A DNA stretch of 64,000 nt, from positions 23,819,536 through 23,883,535 of the forward strand of contig NC_067198.1 of assembly GCF_000699445.3 (NCBI RefSeq). Reading direction: 5' to 3'. Of this stretch, positions 44,901 to 55,720 are shown one piece after another. Position numbers and translations under genes: made by a program. The notes beneath the pieces were generated by a model. It was not told the DNA's origin. It searched no databases and worked only from the letters and a program-made list of their open reading frames with translations. The stretch's first letter is position 1; the number at the start of each line of letters is the position of its first letter. The DNA comes from Schistosoma haematobium (taxonomy: Eukaryota; Platyhelminthes; Trematoda; Strigeidida; Schistosomatidae).

Positions 44901-47900
44901 CCTACACCTCCTAATGATAGTCAAGCTAAGAGTATATCTCAGGAACAACTAGGAAAACAGTTAGGCGGCCATATAGGTGATGCCCACCCCGAGGCAGCAT
45001 GGAATGATATCTGAAAAGCTGTGGAAACAGCAGTGATATCTGCTAGTACAGTAAACCATAAGGTGAGGGAGCGACACTGTATCTCAGCAGCATCTACCGC
45101 ACTGGTAGATGCTCGACAACTCAGTCCATCTGGATCTGAACATAACGAAGAGCGGAGTCAGCTTAAGCGCAAGTTGACAAGAAGCCTACGCAATGATCGC
45201 GAACAGTGGTGGGTAGCGAAAGCAAGAGAGATGGAAAAGGCAGCGGCAATAGGTAGTAGCAGACAATTGTTCATACTTGTTAAGGAAACCGGTATTAGGA
45301 ACCCGACTGTTAGCGAAACAATGTTAGAGAAAGATGGACATATTATACATTCTCAATCCAGGAGATTGGATCGATGGGCAGAACAATTTAGGGATCAGTT
45401 CAACTGGCTTTCAGCCACACTTCGGTTTCCCACGATCTCCAGTTAACCTGAATGGCAAGTTAATTTAGGTCCTACGACTCCTTATAAAGTTGAAAAAGCT
45501 ACAGGAAATCTGAAGCGAGGGAGAGCAGCAGGCCCTGACAGGTTTGCTCCTGAGATTTTCAAGGATGGTGGTCCAATATTAGCAGTGAGATTAACTGAGG
45601 TCTTAGGTAGAATTTGGGAACTGGACGCAATCCTATCTGACTGGTCTCAATCACTGATTGCTACAGTCTATAAGAAAGGACAAAATCCTCTTGTGACAAT
45701 CACAGAGGAATCAGTTTGACTAATATAGTGTCTAAGATATTAACTTTAAGAATACTTCGACGCTTAACAAAAGCAGACTAGAGCAAACCAGGCCGGTTTT
45801 CGACCTGGACGTGGTTGTATAGATCAGATATTCACACTACGTCAGGTTCTAGAACACAGACACACGTTCAGACGCCCCACAATCGTAGTACTTCTCGACC
45901 TTAGGGCGGCATTCGACTCTGTTGATCGTGAGGTTCTGTGGCAATGTTTGTCACTGAAAGGAGTACCAGAGAAGTACATTAACCTTGTAAAGGCTTTCTA
46001 CTCGAACATAACTGGTCGAGTGAGAGCTTATTGCGAACTGTCATCAGAATTGATTACCTCAAGTGGTGTTCGTCAGGGCTGCCCACTCTCTCCATTCTTG
46101 TTTAACTTTGTGGTCGACGTACTTTTAGAGATAACACTTTCCTCATCTAAATTTCCAGGGGTTGAACTTCTACCAGCAGATTCACTTGTTTACTTGGAAT
46201 ATGCCGATGACATAGTTCTATTTGGTGAAGACGCTGACAAAATGCAGTCTTCTGACCACTCTAAGCAACAATGCAGACATGTTCGGGATGCGATTCTCGC
46301 CCTCGAAATGTAAAATGTTGCTTTAGGATTGGGTTGCATCGACACCCGAGCTAATGATAGGAAGTGAAGTAGTTGAGCGTGTCGACCGTTTCATTTATCT
46401 TGGAAGTCTGATCAGCCCGTGTGGTTTGGTGTGTGACGAAATCTCAGCACGGATACAGAAGGCTTGACTAGCTTTTGCCAACTTGCGTCATTTATGGCGT
46501 AGGCGAGACATCCGTCTATCAACCAAAGGACGTGTTTACGGTGCAGCAGTTCGTTCCGTCCTACTTTATGGCAGTGAAACATGGCCGGTAAGAGTAGAAG
46601 ATATTCGTAGGCTACAAGTATTTGATCATAGGTGTCTTCGAAACATTGCTCGTATATCTTGGGACCATCGAGTAAGTAACGCAGTTGTTAGGAAACGGGT
46701 ACTAGGTAAGGATGGCAAATCCATTGATGAAGTAGTGAAACTTCATCAGTTGAGATGGCTGGGACACGTGTTACGTATGCCCAACCACCGAGTGTCTCGA
46801 CGATGTTCAGTGGTATAGGAGTAAGTTGGAAGAAAGCTAGGGGCGGCCAGACCAAAACATGGCACAAGTCCATGAAGTCATTGACAAGTGGACTGAGTCA
46901 TGTTGGTAGGTGTAGACTACCTGGTTGGGGATCGCGAGATGATAGCAACCGATGGTTAGAGACCCTGAATGACATGGCTCAAAATCGTTTGTGTTCTCCC
47001 AAATTCTAATCTCCTGATTCCTCATTGTCTCTTTCTTTTCTCTTCCCAAATTTATTTCACTGTATTATACTCTTTAAATAACATCTCCAAACCCTAATCT
47101 TCTCGATTACTGCTTATACTCTTACTACCTCTACCACTACGGGATTTGAATCGACCACTGCATCTCTGTGCTAATGTGGTATGGCAACTCGAACTGATGT
47201 ACGTACGTACGAAGTTCTACGTTGTTACTGACTGACTGACTGACTGACTTCTTTGATATAAATACACGAGTTCCTCGATTTTTTCGCAATAGTAAATGCA
47301 GGTATACGTCTTTTGCATTTGGAACGTAGAAAGTACACTACGTATTGACATGCATTAATTACTGATTAATTATTAAATACGTTCTGCAATATTCTGGAAA
47401 TACTATTAACGTGTTGATGTTTATAACGCTTATGTTACTTGCCGATATTTATTCAATATAAACTTAAAACAAGGGCATTCCGTATGCTACAAATTTTCGA
47501 TAGGCTATAAAGTGCATTTCAATTATAGTACTTCCTGTTAGAAAATTTTCGAAACATTTGGAAGCTCTGTGCAGTTAGGATGTAGGGAACTAAGTAATCA
47601 TGGCTGTCTAGGTCATTTTTAGGAAGGAAGTAACCACTCAATACAGATTAAATACAATAGAAAGTAGAGACTTAGAATAATATTACTAACTCATGAAGAA
47701 AGAAGGGGATATCAGTTATAAGTGAGAAAAAGGTGATGATGATGCAATAAAAGATAGAGCTTTTAAAATACAACAGGTGTACCTCAGTATAAGTCCAACA
47801 ATAAGAAGTCAAAGCATAACATGTCGCAGTAAGATATAATCTGAACACTCATGGTCACAGCGTATTTCTCAATATGACAAATCTATATCCTCCCCATTAA

Positions 47901-50900
47901 GGAATGCTACCAGAATGTCATTTACAGCAGGACTGGAGAAGAACAGTAAAGTTGAGCATCCTTGCCGAACCATAATATCATATTGGAACAATAGGAGAAG
48001 GTGGTTGTATATCTACAGTCTACTCTAGATATTTTGAACAAAGATTTTAAAGCACTAGTTTACTAGTTCCTATATTTCTATCGGCACCTGTTTGTTTTCT
48101 TGACGGATAAGATCTGGAAGATGTGGAAACTTTCACATCCCTCATCAGCATTTTCCGGGCGGTCATTCACAACGTAGGACCAGGCACATATATGCATCGG
48201 TCCAACTCGCCACACCTCATTAGCACAAAATGAACACCAAATTCATAGAAATATTCACTTCAGTGGTAGTAATATATAAAAGAAAGATTGTGTATAAGAA
48301 TATAAAATTGGAAGAATTAGTTCACAGAAAGAAAGGTATAAAGCAAAGCATGTATACGCCGACGCCACTGTGATCGATTCTAAGCCATGTTACCCATAGT
48401 CTCCAACCATTGGTTGCGATAGTCACTTGGACCTCAAGCAAATAGTCTGCATCTACCAACATGGCTCAGGGTGAAGTGGGTTGTGAACTATCAATTGGAA
48501 GTTGTTTTTATATCGTATAACCACCACTTCACTTACAAAGGATATTCGAAGTGAACGAAGTATGTACATTTGAGAGATCACTTATTACAGGTACATAATG
48601 GATTTGGCGCTTAAATGCGTATCTATATACCTAATATTATGGAAGTTTGTCGTTCATATTTGAAAGGATTTACGCTCGAAACTACATGCGAGCCAATAAT
48701 TGTTGTTAATCAATGTAAGTGGAAATCAAATACTTTTATCAGTCTTTATGAAAATGCGCATCAAATGAACTTGCAAATTCTTTGCAGTACCCATTTCACT
48801 TTACTATGATGTAGCGACTGTAAGAACCGTAAAATTGATTTAAACTTCTGCTTATTTCTATTCAACCATTAATAGATTGTTGTATAGTAGATCATTTTAA
48901 GATCAGTAACAGACAATATATTTGTATATGAAGACAATTATGTCCATAGTAAGAATCTCACGGTTTATTGCAGCACAAAGACTGTATACACCGACGCCAT
49001 TTTGATCGATTCTGAGCCATGTCACCCAGAGTCTGCAACCATTGGTTACGTTAGTCACGCGCACTCCAACCAAGTAGTCTGAATCTATCAACGTGGCTCA
49101 GACCAGAAGTTAGTGACTTCAAGGACTAGTGACACGTTTCGGTTTGGCGGCTCCTAACTTTCTTCCAGCCGTCTCCATCATTGCATGTCGTGGTGTTTGG
49201 TAGTTCTGTATGACTAATACGTGGGTCGACTACCTCAGTCGTTGAAGATTCACAACCTCATCAACTGATTTACCATCATTCCCTAATACACTACCTCCAA
49301 CCTCACTATTAATTTTAGCCTGTGATTCCAGCTGATGAGAGCAATATTTCTAAGACAAAATACTAGCAACTTACAACTATCCTCTACCCTTAATTATCAC
49401 GTTTCACAGCCGTAAAGTAGCATAGAACGAACTGCCGCACAATATACTCGTCCCTTAATTGATGGACGATTATCTCGCTTTCGCTATAAGTTGTCAAAAG
49501 CCAAAAGTGTTCGAGTAAAGAGCCTTGAAAAGGTTTATATACTTCTGAGGTACACCTTTCAATGACAGACACTGCTACAGAAATTCTAAGTTGACAAGTA
49601 GACCTCAGTTGCTGAAAATTCAATCGACGGGAATGTTATTTCCAGCAGTAGGTTTATGATAAAATTAAACAGAAATGAAGATAGTGAACAACCTTGCTGG
49701 ACATCACTTGTGTGTGCAAAATAGGATTACAATTTGCCATAAGCAGGTAAGACTGTTGTCATTTTCCGAAACTGTCTCACACCTGAATTATTAATTCCAG
49801 TTTCTTTTATCAGTCTGAAAAGCTGTCTTGTGTTACCTACAGCCGCTACCCTTTCCATTTCTTTTCCTTCCGTTGCCAACCACTACTCACGGTCGTTCCT
49901 TAGACTTTTGGTTAACCTATATCTAACTTGTTTTCGCTCTTCATCGTGTTCAATGCCTGATGGGTTAAGTTTACGCAAATCTCTCAGTGGAATGGACTTA
50001 GTAGAAACCCACTGGTTTTTCGTAACTCATCGATTCAGATCACTCATAAATTGCGCTGTTGTTTGCACAGCTGCTTGTATATCTTTTAAAGCAACATCTG
50101 GGTCAGCCTTGTTTTCGAAAATGCCAATGTGTGACTTTCGTCTGTTCCTACAATTAACTTTTGCCCTTCTCATCGCTGAAATCAATAATAGTGGGTCTTC
50201 TTAATGTGGCCTTTGTGTTCAGTTAGGCGCAAGCATATGCTCGTATTAGAGCATGATCAGAGTCTAAACATGTACTCCAGAGCGAACGGCGCTCTTCTGT
50301 CGAGCCTCTCCAACGAAGACCGATGGCTATATGGTCTATTTGAGTCTACCACTGGTTTAACGCAGAGGGTCGCCATGTCAGACGATGTCTATTCTTATGC
50401 TTAGAATTAGTGCTTTTTAGCAATAAACGATTGTCTGAGCGCAGTTGCATGAGACGGTCACTACTGTCCGTAATACGAAAATACCCACCTAGATGTCTTT
50501 CTTTTTGGCTTAATCTACCTACCTGGACATTGAACTCACCTGCTACGAGTACTACTACTAGGCCGAAGAACACACTGCGTCGAGAATCGGAAGCAGATAT
50601 AAAAAGGATGAATAGCAGCCAGAAAGAAGAGATCAGGACAGAGTTGGTTGGGGAATGTGGATGGCCTATACTCGTCCATGAGGAGTAACAAGCATAAGTA
50701 AGTGTTTGTATTCTAGTCGGTAGTAAGTTTTCCACTGGCGAACTGCATCTTCCACCAAATATGATACAAGCACTTCATGGAGAAAATTTCATTGAAGAAA
50801 ACGGGCTCATTCCCAGATGGTCAGTTTACTTGGTAATCACTTTGAAATATGTTCAAATTTACAATGTAGATGTAGTTGTAGCTTCTACATTTTGTGTCTG

Positions 50901-53806
50901 TTATCGAATAAAATACTTCTGAACAACTAAATTCCTTCACTAAATTCTTATGTTTTAGGATTTTTCTATGATTTTCTTCAGTCTGTTGACCAAATTACTC
51001 GCTCTCTATCATTTGTTCTTACTGGTGGAATTATTTTCGGCTCATTTTACTGGTCTGCTGTAACGTACGGAGCTGTAACAGTAATGCAAGTTTATGGACA
51101 TCGTCAAGGTTTACAAGCTATGCGGCTCACAGATCCTCCTCTTCTACTGCTAGGTCTCCCGACTATTCCTTTGTGTCTTGTTTTGGCGAAAGCAGTTCAA
51201 TGGGAAAGTAGACTGCTTATGTTATGGAGGAACCATATAAGTCGTTTACCCTTTATTCAGCTGTTCAGACGCAAAGGTAGGTATTATCTGAATAATTTAT
51301 ACCTCACTACAATTTTTAGAAACTTAGTTCAGTATACACCTGTTTTTAATCAATACAAAAAATTAATTCTAAGTAGCTTATCAGCGTATACATTTTCGGA
51401 ATTTATATATTCAAAATGGTGAACAACTTTGTATTTGGATTACAGTGGCTTTCATATAGTATCTAATGTGTGGTAGTGAAAGAAAAGTATGAGTGGTCGT
51501 TAAGCGTGAACAACCACAGCCTACGGAATATTAAATATGTGACCGTTGATTTCTACTATGGATTCACTGTGTTGTGACTGCTTGTAATTATATTTTTGTA
51601 AAGTATTCTCTAGTGTTAATCTCGTTCTCTATTTTGGACCGTGAGTCATGGTTCTGATATAACGTGATTAGCCTTATTAACATATTATCGTAATATACGT
51701 GTAACGGAGTAAAATATTGTAAACCGTCCGTTATATCAGTATCGCTGACAGACGTACCATGTATTCATTATACAGGTCTTATTTTAATGTTTGGACTTGT
51801 AGGACATTTTTCAGGCATATATTGTAGTTTAACCTTAAGACAGAAGCATTGTACTAATGTGAAATCGGTTTTATTTAGCTTGATAAATATTCTTCTATTG
51901 CAGTATTTTACCACAGCTTGACATCGGACGCCTTCAACGGTTTGCCGTAATTCATTTCCCTTCGGAATAGTGTAAACGAGTCCAACAGCGAAAAACGTTG
52001 GTTATCGAATTTCCTATTGTGTTATTTCACTAGTTGATCTCTACCTTTGACACAAGGTTCTTCGTTTGTTTCTACATCTTAGGAAGTAATCTAGAAAAAA
52101 TAGCCATCTCTAATTCCAGGTCTTAACTGATAATTTCAAACCAATCGCTACAGTCGTTACATTCAGTAGACTAACGAAATTCATTACTGGACTAAACTAA
52201 ATATTTATTTAACATGTTTATTAACGAAACTGTTAGAGCAGTGCTTGTGATTAGGCTAAATTACATGGATGTAATTTTCACTAACTAACGAAAATCCTTT
52301 AAACTTAACAAATCAGACCACTTTGGTGGTGATGGGGACAGAAAGTAAATAAGTGATGACATCAGTTTAGCCTATTTATAGTAGTCCTGCACATAGCAGT
52401 CGAGTATTTACGTTCAAATATACAATAATGTTTTGAACTTCACTTGTGTGACGGTCGTTCCTACCATCTGCGTGTTCAGTCTAACGCAACTAGACCGGAG
52501 TTCGCTCCTGTAGGAAGTAGTTTCTTACAGATTCAATTTTAAACTATTCTCTAGACTGTTGAATGCACAGTCTTAGCTCAGATAAAGTCAGAACAATTAA
52601 GTTATTTGGCTTGATAAACTGTATCTGCTTCTAAAACGCAAATTAACAGTATACAAAATAAACAATAAATACAGTGTGTTAAATAGGGAAAAGACAAATA
52701 ACATACTGTACAGTAACTAGAGGATAGGAAAAATGCGTCAACAAACCGAATATTTTAAAGCAAAGATGGATAGTGGCTAGCAGTGAAATCCAGGACGCGT
52801 GTTCCGTCCCATTTGGGACTTGTCAGCTGGATGTATCTGTACAGAAAAGTCTTACGAATAAGTATCACTAAAATGTGGTGAAGGTACATGATACAGGATG
52901 AAACTTTTAGCTTTAACATTCCTGTCGTCTTAGTATAGTCTAGTGAAGTGTAATAAATTGTTTAGAAAGTGTTTTTATGTTGAATCTCGGTTAGTATACT
53001 GTGTTATTTTCTCTTTTACTGCAAAGATCTTCCAACCTGGCCTGTTAATGATGTTGATATAGAACTACGCCCAGAACTCTCTGATATACCTCGTTTATTT
53101 TGTAGTGCATTAGCTCTTCCAACAATATCTACCGTTCTGGGACACTTATTATTTAAACGAGTGCAGTCTGCTACACACAGAGTTCTCCTGGTAAGATAAT
53201 TTCTCTCCACGTGTTTTATTAGATTGGTTGATATATATATATATATATATAGTGACGATTGTAGCGATTTTTTAAACTGCGATGTGATTAAAAGGAACCA
53301 GACAGTTTGTGTTCTGTTATTTAAAAGAAGAGATTTCCAAGTCAAATTATAATAAAGTCATTATTCTGCTATGGAGTGGAAAACAGGCTATTCGAAATTC
53401 ATTTGATCAACTGCTGTACTTTTCAGCATCGTATTGTATAGCACGTTTCTGAACGTAGTACAAGTTTGTACTTTCACTTAGATTCAGATGCCACTCGTTT
53501 GAAATAATAAGTTTGTGCATCTTGGTTGTTGTGTCAATGAAACAATGCAATATTAATTCTAGATGGTTAATTGTATCCTATATCAGTAGTAATTTAGAAG
53601 CTATTCTAACTGTCTCAGTTATCATTCAGAAACTCATTGATTCATCATGCAGATTCGATTAATCAATTTAATTGATTTATTTCTTTAATTTTCTTAACTA
53701 GGGTGGTTTGACGTATCTTGGAGTGAAAGGGCTACTGACTATATATTATCAAGAGTTGCAATATATCCGTATATGCTATAGACAAGTAAAAGATTATGAT
53801 GAATAA
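41976..53806 (+). CDS. MARCHF5: E3 ubiquitin ligase MARCHF5 (MITOL), four exons
   Basis: This is a RING-CH ubiquitin ligase of the mitochondrial outer membrane, acting in other animals on fission and fusion factors and misfolded proteins (family knowledge). Exons are 41976-42234, 50959-51276, 53027-53190 and 53702-53806. Donors are gtaagt, gtaggt and gtaaga; acceptors are tttag, aaag and ctag. Phases agree, giving 281 aa against 278 in human. The RING-CH set is complete: C19, C22, C39, C41, H49, C52, C72, C75. Exon 2 carries the family block YWSAVTYGAVTVMQVYGH and GLPTIPLCLVL, covering the first two membrane segments; exons 3-4 carry the last two and a short C-terminus. Intron 1 is 8.7 kb and packed with retroelements, while introns 2 and 3 are 1.75 and 0.5 kb. 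The exons look intact. Confidence 0.97.
42235..43600. other. MARCHF5 intron 1, left part without recognised repeats
   Basis: AT-rich with an (att)n run at 42905-42922 and no coding motif. The frame 42713-42967 has no homology I recognise. Confidence 0.45.
43605..43810 (+). repeat. short interspersed repeat, copy 3 (shortened)
   Basis: Both ends of the body are present (tgggctatgatactgtccag at the left; cagggcatttgga at the right), with about 230 bp of the middle deleted compared with the 17-kb copy. The end segment follows in the same orientation (gacgcatatgtatttgatgt..taccaatatttatt). It has diverged more than copies 1 and 2. Confidence 0.8.
43811..44259. other. MARCHF5 intron 1, spacer
   Basis: No gene or repeat recognised. 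It separates the short repeat from the RTE-like element. Confidence 0.4.
45021..45446 (+). pseudogene. pre-RT region of the RTE-like element
   Basis: A 141-codon frame reads basic N-terminal sequence, then LRNDREQWWVAKAREMEKAAA, RQLFILVKETG and SRRLDRWAEQFRDQFNW. This linker between endonuclease and RT is shared with the fragments at 39.9-40.1 kb, 49.8-50.2 kb and 63.6-63.8 kb. The frame stops at a TAA just before the RT. Confidence 0.8.
45470..46320 (+). pseudogene. reverse transcriptase of the RTE-like element
   Basis: In pieces: KATGNLKRGRAAGPDRFAPEI (about 45490), NQAGFRPGRGCIDQIFTLRQ (about 45785), VVLLDLRAAFDSVDREVLW (about 45885), SSGVRQGCPLSPFLFNFVVD (about 46057) and LEYADDIVLFGEDADKMQS (about 46192). 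The catalytic YADD is intact. The frame is lost after MQS at about 46250 and there are breaks near 45700-45790. The inverted copy at 54-55 kb has this whole domain deleted. Confidence 0.88.
46330..47000 (+). pseudogene. C-terminal region of the RTE-like element
   Basis: Frames carry YLGSLISPCGL, the frame 46483-46818 (RHLWRRRDIRLSTKGRVYGA, GSETWPVRVEDIRRL, FDHRCLRNIARISWDHR, LHQLRWLGHVLRMPNHR) and, after a shift near 46805, KKARGGQTKTWHKSMKSL and LPGWGSRDDSNRWLETL. The role of this thumb/C-terminal region is not assigned. It recurs at 11.85-12.5 kb and 54.3-54.9 kb. Confidence 0.85.
47241..48167. other. MARCHF5 intron 1, spacer
   Basis: AT-rich, no coding motif or repeat recognised. Confidence 0.4.
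48168..48951 (-). repeat. segmental repeat, copy B (in MARCHF5 intron 1)
   Basis: It is nearly identical to 15572-16428 in XPNPEP3 intron 2, including the 47-codon frame starting at 48615. It lacks the 55-bp end-segment insertion of copy A and so shows the empty site. It has 10 bp near 48754 that copy A lacks. Identity falls slightly in the last 130 bp. Confidence 0.88.
48952..50565 (-). mobile_element. RTE-like retrotransposon copy with AP endonuclease part
   Basis: Read on the minus strand, from 50565: an endonuclease block (VVVLVAGEFNVQVGRLSQ, RLTWRPSALNQ; GEFN stands in the usual GDFN place), then a pre-RT part (50204-49830), a short RT/C-terminal part (about 49800-49380) and the 3' end (49140-48957). 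The RT middle with YADD is missing. This is the only copy here where the nuclease is visible. Its 5' end abuts a fragment of a different lineage at about 50565. Confidence 0.75.
50565..50708 (+). mobile_element. SR2-like 3' end fragment
   Basis: The plus frame reads LRRESEADIKRMNSSQKEE then GECGWPILVHEE and a stop, followed by agtaacaagcataagtaagt. This resembles the C-terminus of SR2/RTE-type pol (a RRE-EADM-RMN pattern) with a tetranucleotide tail. It belongs to the same lineage as the 55-bp insertion at 39300-39354 and is different from the (tgac)n-tailed elements. Confidence 0.6.
51277..53026. other. MARCHF5 intron 2
   Basis: AT-rich intron with no coding motif. It contains the hammerhead-like remnant at 52781-52843 on the minus strand. 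Confidence 0.6.
52741..52850 (-). ncRNA. decayed Sm-alpha-like hammerhead ribozyme fragment
   Basis: On the minus strand the order is atacatccag, CTGACAAG (52819-52826), a short hairpin gtcccaaatgggac (52806-52819), GGAA (52802-52805), then gcgtcctggatttcactgc. This is the layout of the schistosome Sm-alpha hammerhead, where the core reads CUGAUGAG...GAAA. Two bases of the first core box and one of the second are changed, so I expect no self-cleavage. The flank towards 52741 (ccatctttgctt) also fits my memory of Sm-alpha. Comparison to the published element is from recall. Confidence 0.7.
53230..53251. repeat. (TA)n microsatellite in MARCHF5 intron 3
   Basis: About eleven TA units, 40 nt after the exon 3 donor. 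Shorter TA runs occur elsewhere, as expected for this base composition. Confidence 0.95.
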
Positions 53807-54137
53807 TTAATATTGAGATTTCACAGCGATATTAGAATCATTATATATATGTATTAATTGTACAGAACAAATATATAAGCGTGATAGTTTTGAGGTTGAT
53901 TTTTCACTTTATAAAAAATTTAATGGTAAACTGAATATACGTTTCTATCCTATGATTCCTTTTATTTCTATATTTGAGGACGATATCTAAGTTTATTATC
54001 TAACAATTATAGTGGATATTCGCTGGTCAGCTCTCCTATTATTTCATTGGACGTCGCAGAAGACCTAATACATCCAGTGCTGTTAAAAATTAAACTTTTA
54101 GCCTCTTTTTTTAGTGATGATCAAACAGTCATTCAGT
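53807..54137. other. MARCHF5 3' flank
   Basis: AT-rich 3' UTR/flank. No unique polyadenylation signal is clear. It ends at the (agtc)n-like tail of the inverted RTE copy. Confidence 0.45.
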
Positions 54138-55720
54138 AACAACGTAGAACTTCGTACGTACGTACATCAGTTCGAGTTGCCATACCACATTAGCACAGAG
54201 ATGCAGTGGTCGATTCAAATCCCGTAGTGGTAGAGGTAATAAGAGTATAAGCAGTAATCGGGAAGATTAGTGTTTGGAGATGTTACTTATAGAGTATAAT
54301 ACAGTAAAATAAATTTGGGGAGAGAAAAGAAAGAGACAATGAGGAATCAGGAGATTAGAATTTGGGAGAACACAAAGAGTGTACGCATCTGCGCAATTGC
54401 AAACGATTTTGAGCCATGTCATTCAGGGTCTCTAACCATCGGTTGCTATCATCTCGCGATCCCCAACCAGGTAGTCTACACCTACCAACATGACTCAGTC
54501 CACTTGTCAATGACTTCATGGACTTGTGCCATGTTTTGGTCTGGCCGCCCCTAGCTTTCTTCCAACTTACTCCTATACCACTGAACATCGTCGAGACACT
54601 CGGTGGTTGGGCATACGTAACACGTGTCCCAGCCATCTCAACTGATGAAGTTTCACTACTTCATCAATGGATTTGCCATCCTTACCTAGTACCCGTTTCC
54701 TAACAACTGCGTTACTTACTCGATGGTCCCAAGATATACGAGCAATGTTTCGAAGACACCTATGATCAAATACTTGTAGCCTACGAATATCTTCTACTCT
54801 TACCGGCCATGTTTCACTGCCATAAAGTAGGACGGAACGAACTGCTGCACCGTAAACACGTCCTTTGGTTGATAGACGGATGTCTCGCCTACGCCATAAA
54901 TGACGCAAGTTGGCAAAAGCTAGTCAAGCCTTCTGTATCCGTGCTGAGACTTCGTCACACACCAAACCACACGGGCTGATCAGACTTCCAAGATAAATGA
55001 AACGGTCGACACGCTCAACTACTTCACTTCCTATCATTAGTTTGGGTGTCGATGCAACCCAATCTTGTCAACTTGCGCTTAAGCTGACTCCGCTCTTCGT
55101 TATGTTCAGATCCAGATGGACTGAGTTGTCGAGCATCTACCAGTGCGGTAGATGCTGCTGAGATACAGTGTCGCTCCCTCACCTTATGGTTTACTGTACT
55201 AGCAGATATCACTGCTGTTTCCACAGCTTTTCAGATATCATTCCATGCTGCCTCGGGGTGGGCATCACCTATATGGCCGCCTAACTGTTTTCCTAGTTGT
55301 TCCTGAGATATACTCTTAGCTTGACTATCATTAGGAGGTGTAGGAAGGATTTGAATGTGACCAACTTGGTCTCGTGTGCTGTTACGGGTATGAGGGCTGA
55401 TATCACTTTCCAGCTGCCCACATCGTGGGAGGGTATTTCTTGAGGAACCTGAAAAGGAATTCGGATTAATGTCGGCGTTAACGACCTGGGAGCGTGACCG
55501 CAGAGCCTAAGGGACAACTGCTTGGGGCCGGTCGCGCACGGCCTTTTTGTGGGAGGTTTTTGACGTGTTAGCTCCGTTCTTCAAAGGGCCTTACCTCCGG
55601 AGACGGAAATCCGTGAGATAAGGTGAGGTGGGACATTTTGAGGATCGACCTTTTCTAACCCCGTCCTTCCTTGTGAGAAGGCAGCATCGCTTTAGATGCT
55701 GGTTGTCCGAGGGAAACACC
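54138..55720 (-). mobile_element. RTE-like copy, inverted and internally deleted
   Basis: It is the reverse complement of 47236-46328 joined directly to 45182-44525, with very few differences. About 1.15 kb containing the RT domain is missing, and the junction lies at about 55070. It carries 23 bp near 54376-54400 that the plus copy lacks. The right end (55720) coincides with homology starting at 44525 in the other copy. Encoded remnants are the pre-RT start (55224-55024) and the C-terminal frame 54908-54573. Confidence 0.92.

Larger units (their letters stand above)
44260..47240 (+). mobile_element. RTE-like non-LTR retrotransposon copy in MARCHF5 intron 1
   Basis: It starts with a GC-rich 5' part (to about 45000). 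The pre-RT region (45021-45446), RT pieces (about 45470-46320) and the C-terminal region (46483-46818) follow, then a 3' UTR ending in (tgac)n at 47220-47236. No AP endonuclease is seen upstream of the pre-RT region, so the copy lacks it. The element is in the same orientation as MARCHF5. From 44525 to 45182 and from 46328 to 47236 it is almost identical to the inverted copy at 54138-55720. Confidence 0.88.

Noticed and set aside
53016..53345. 109-codon frame on - over MARCHF5 exon 3
   Set aside because: Antisense shadow of the exon and its TA-rich flank.
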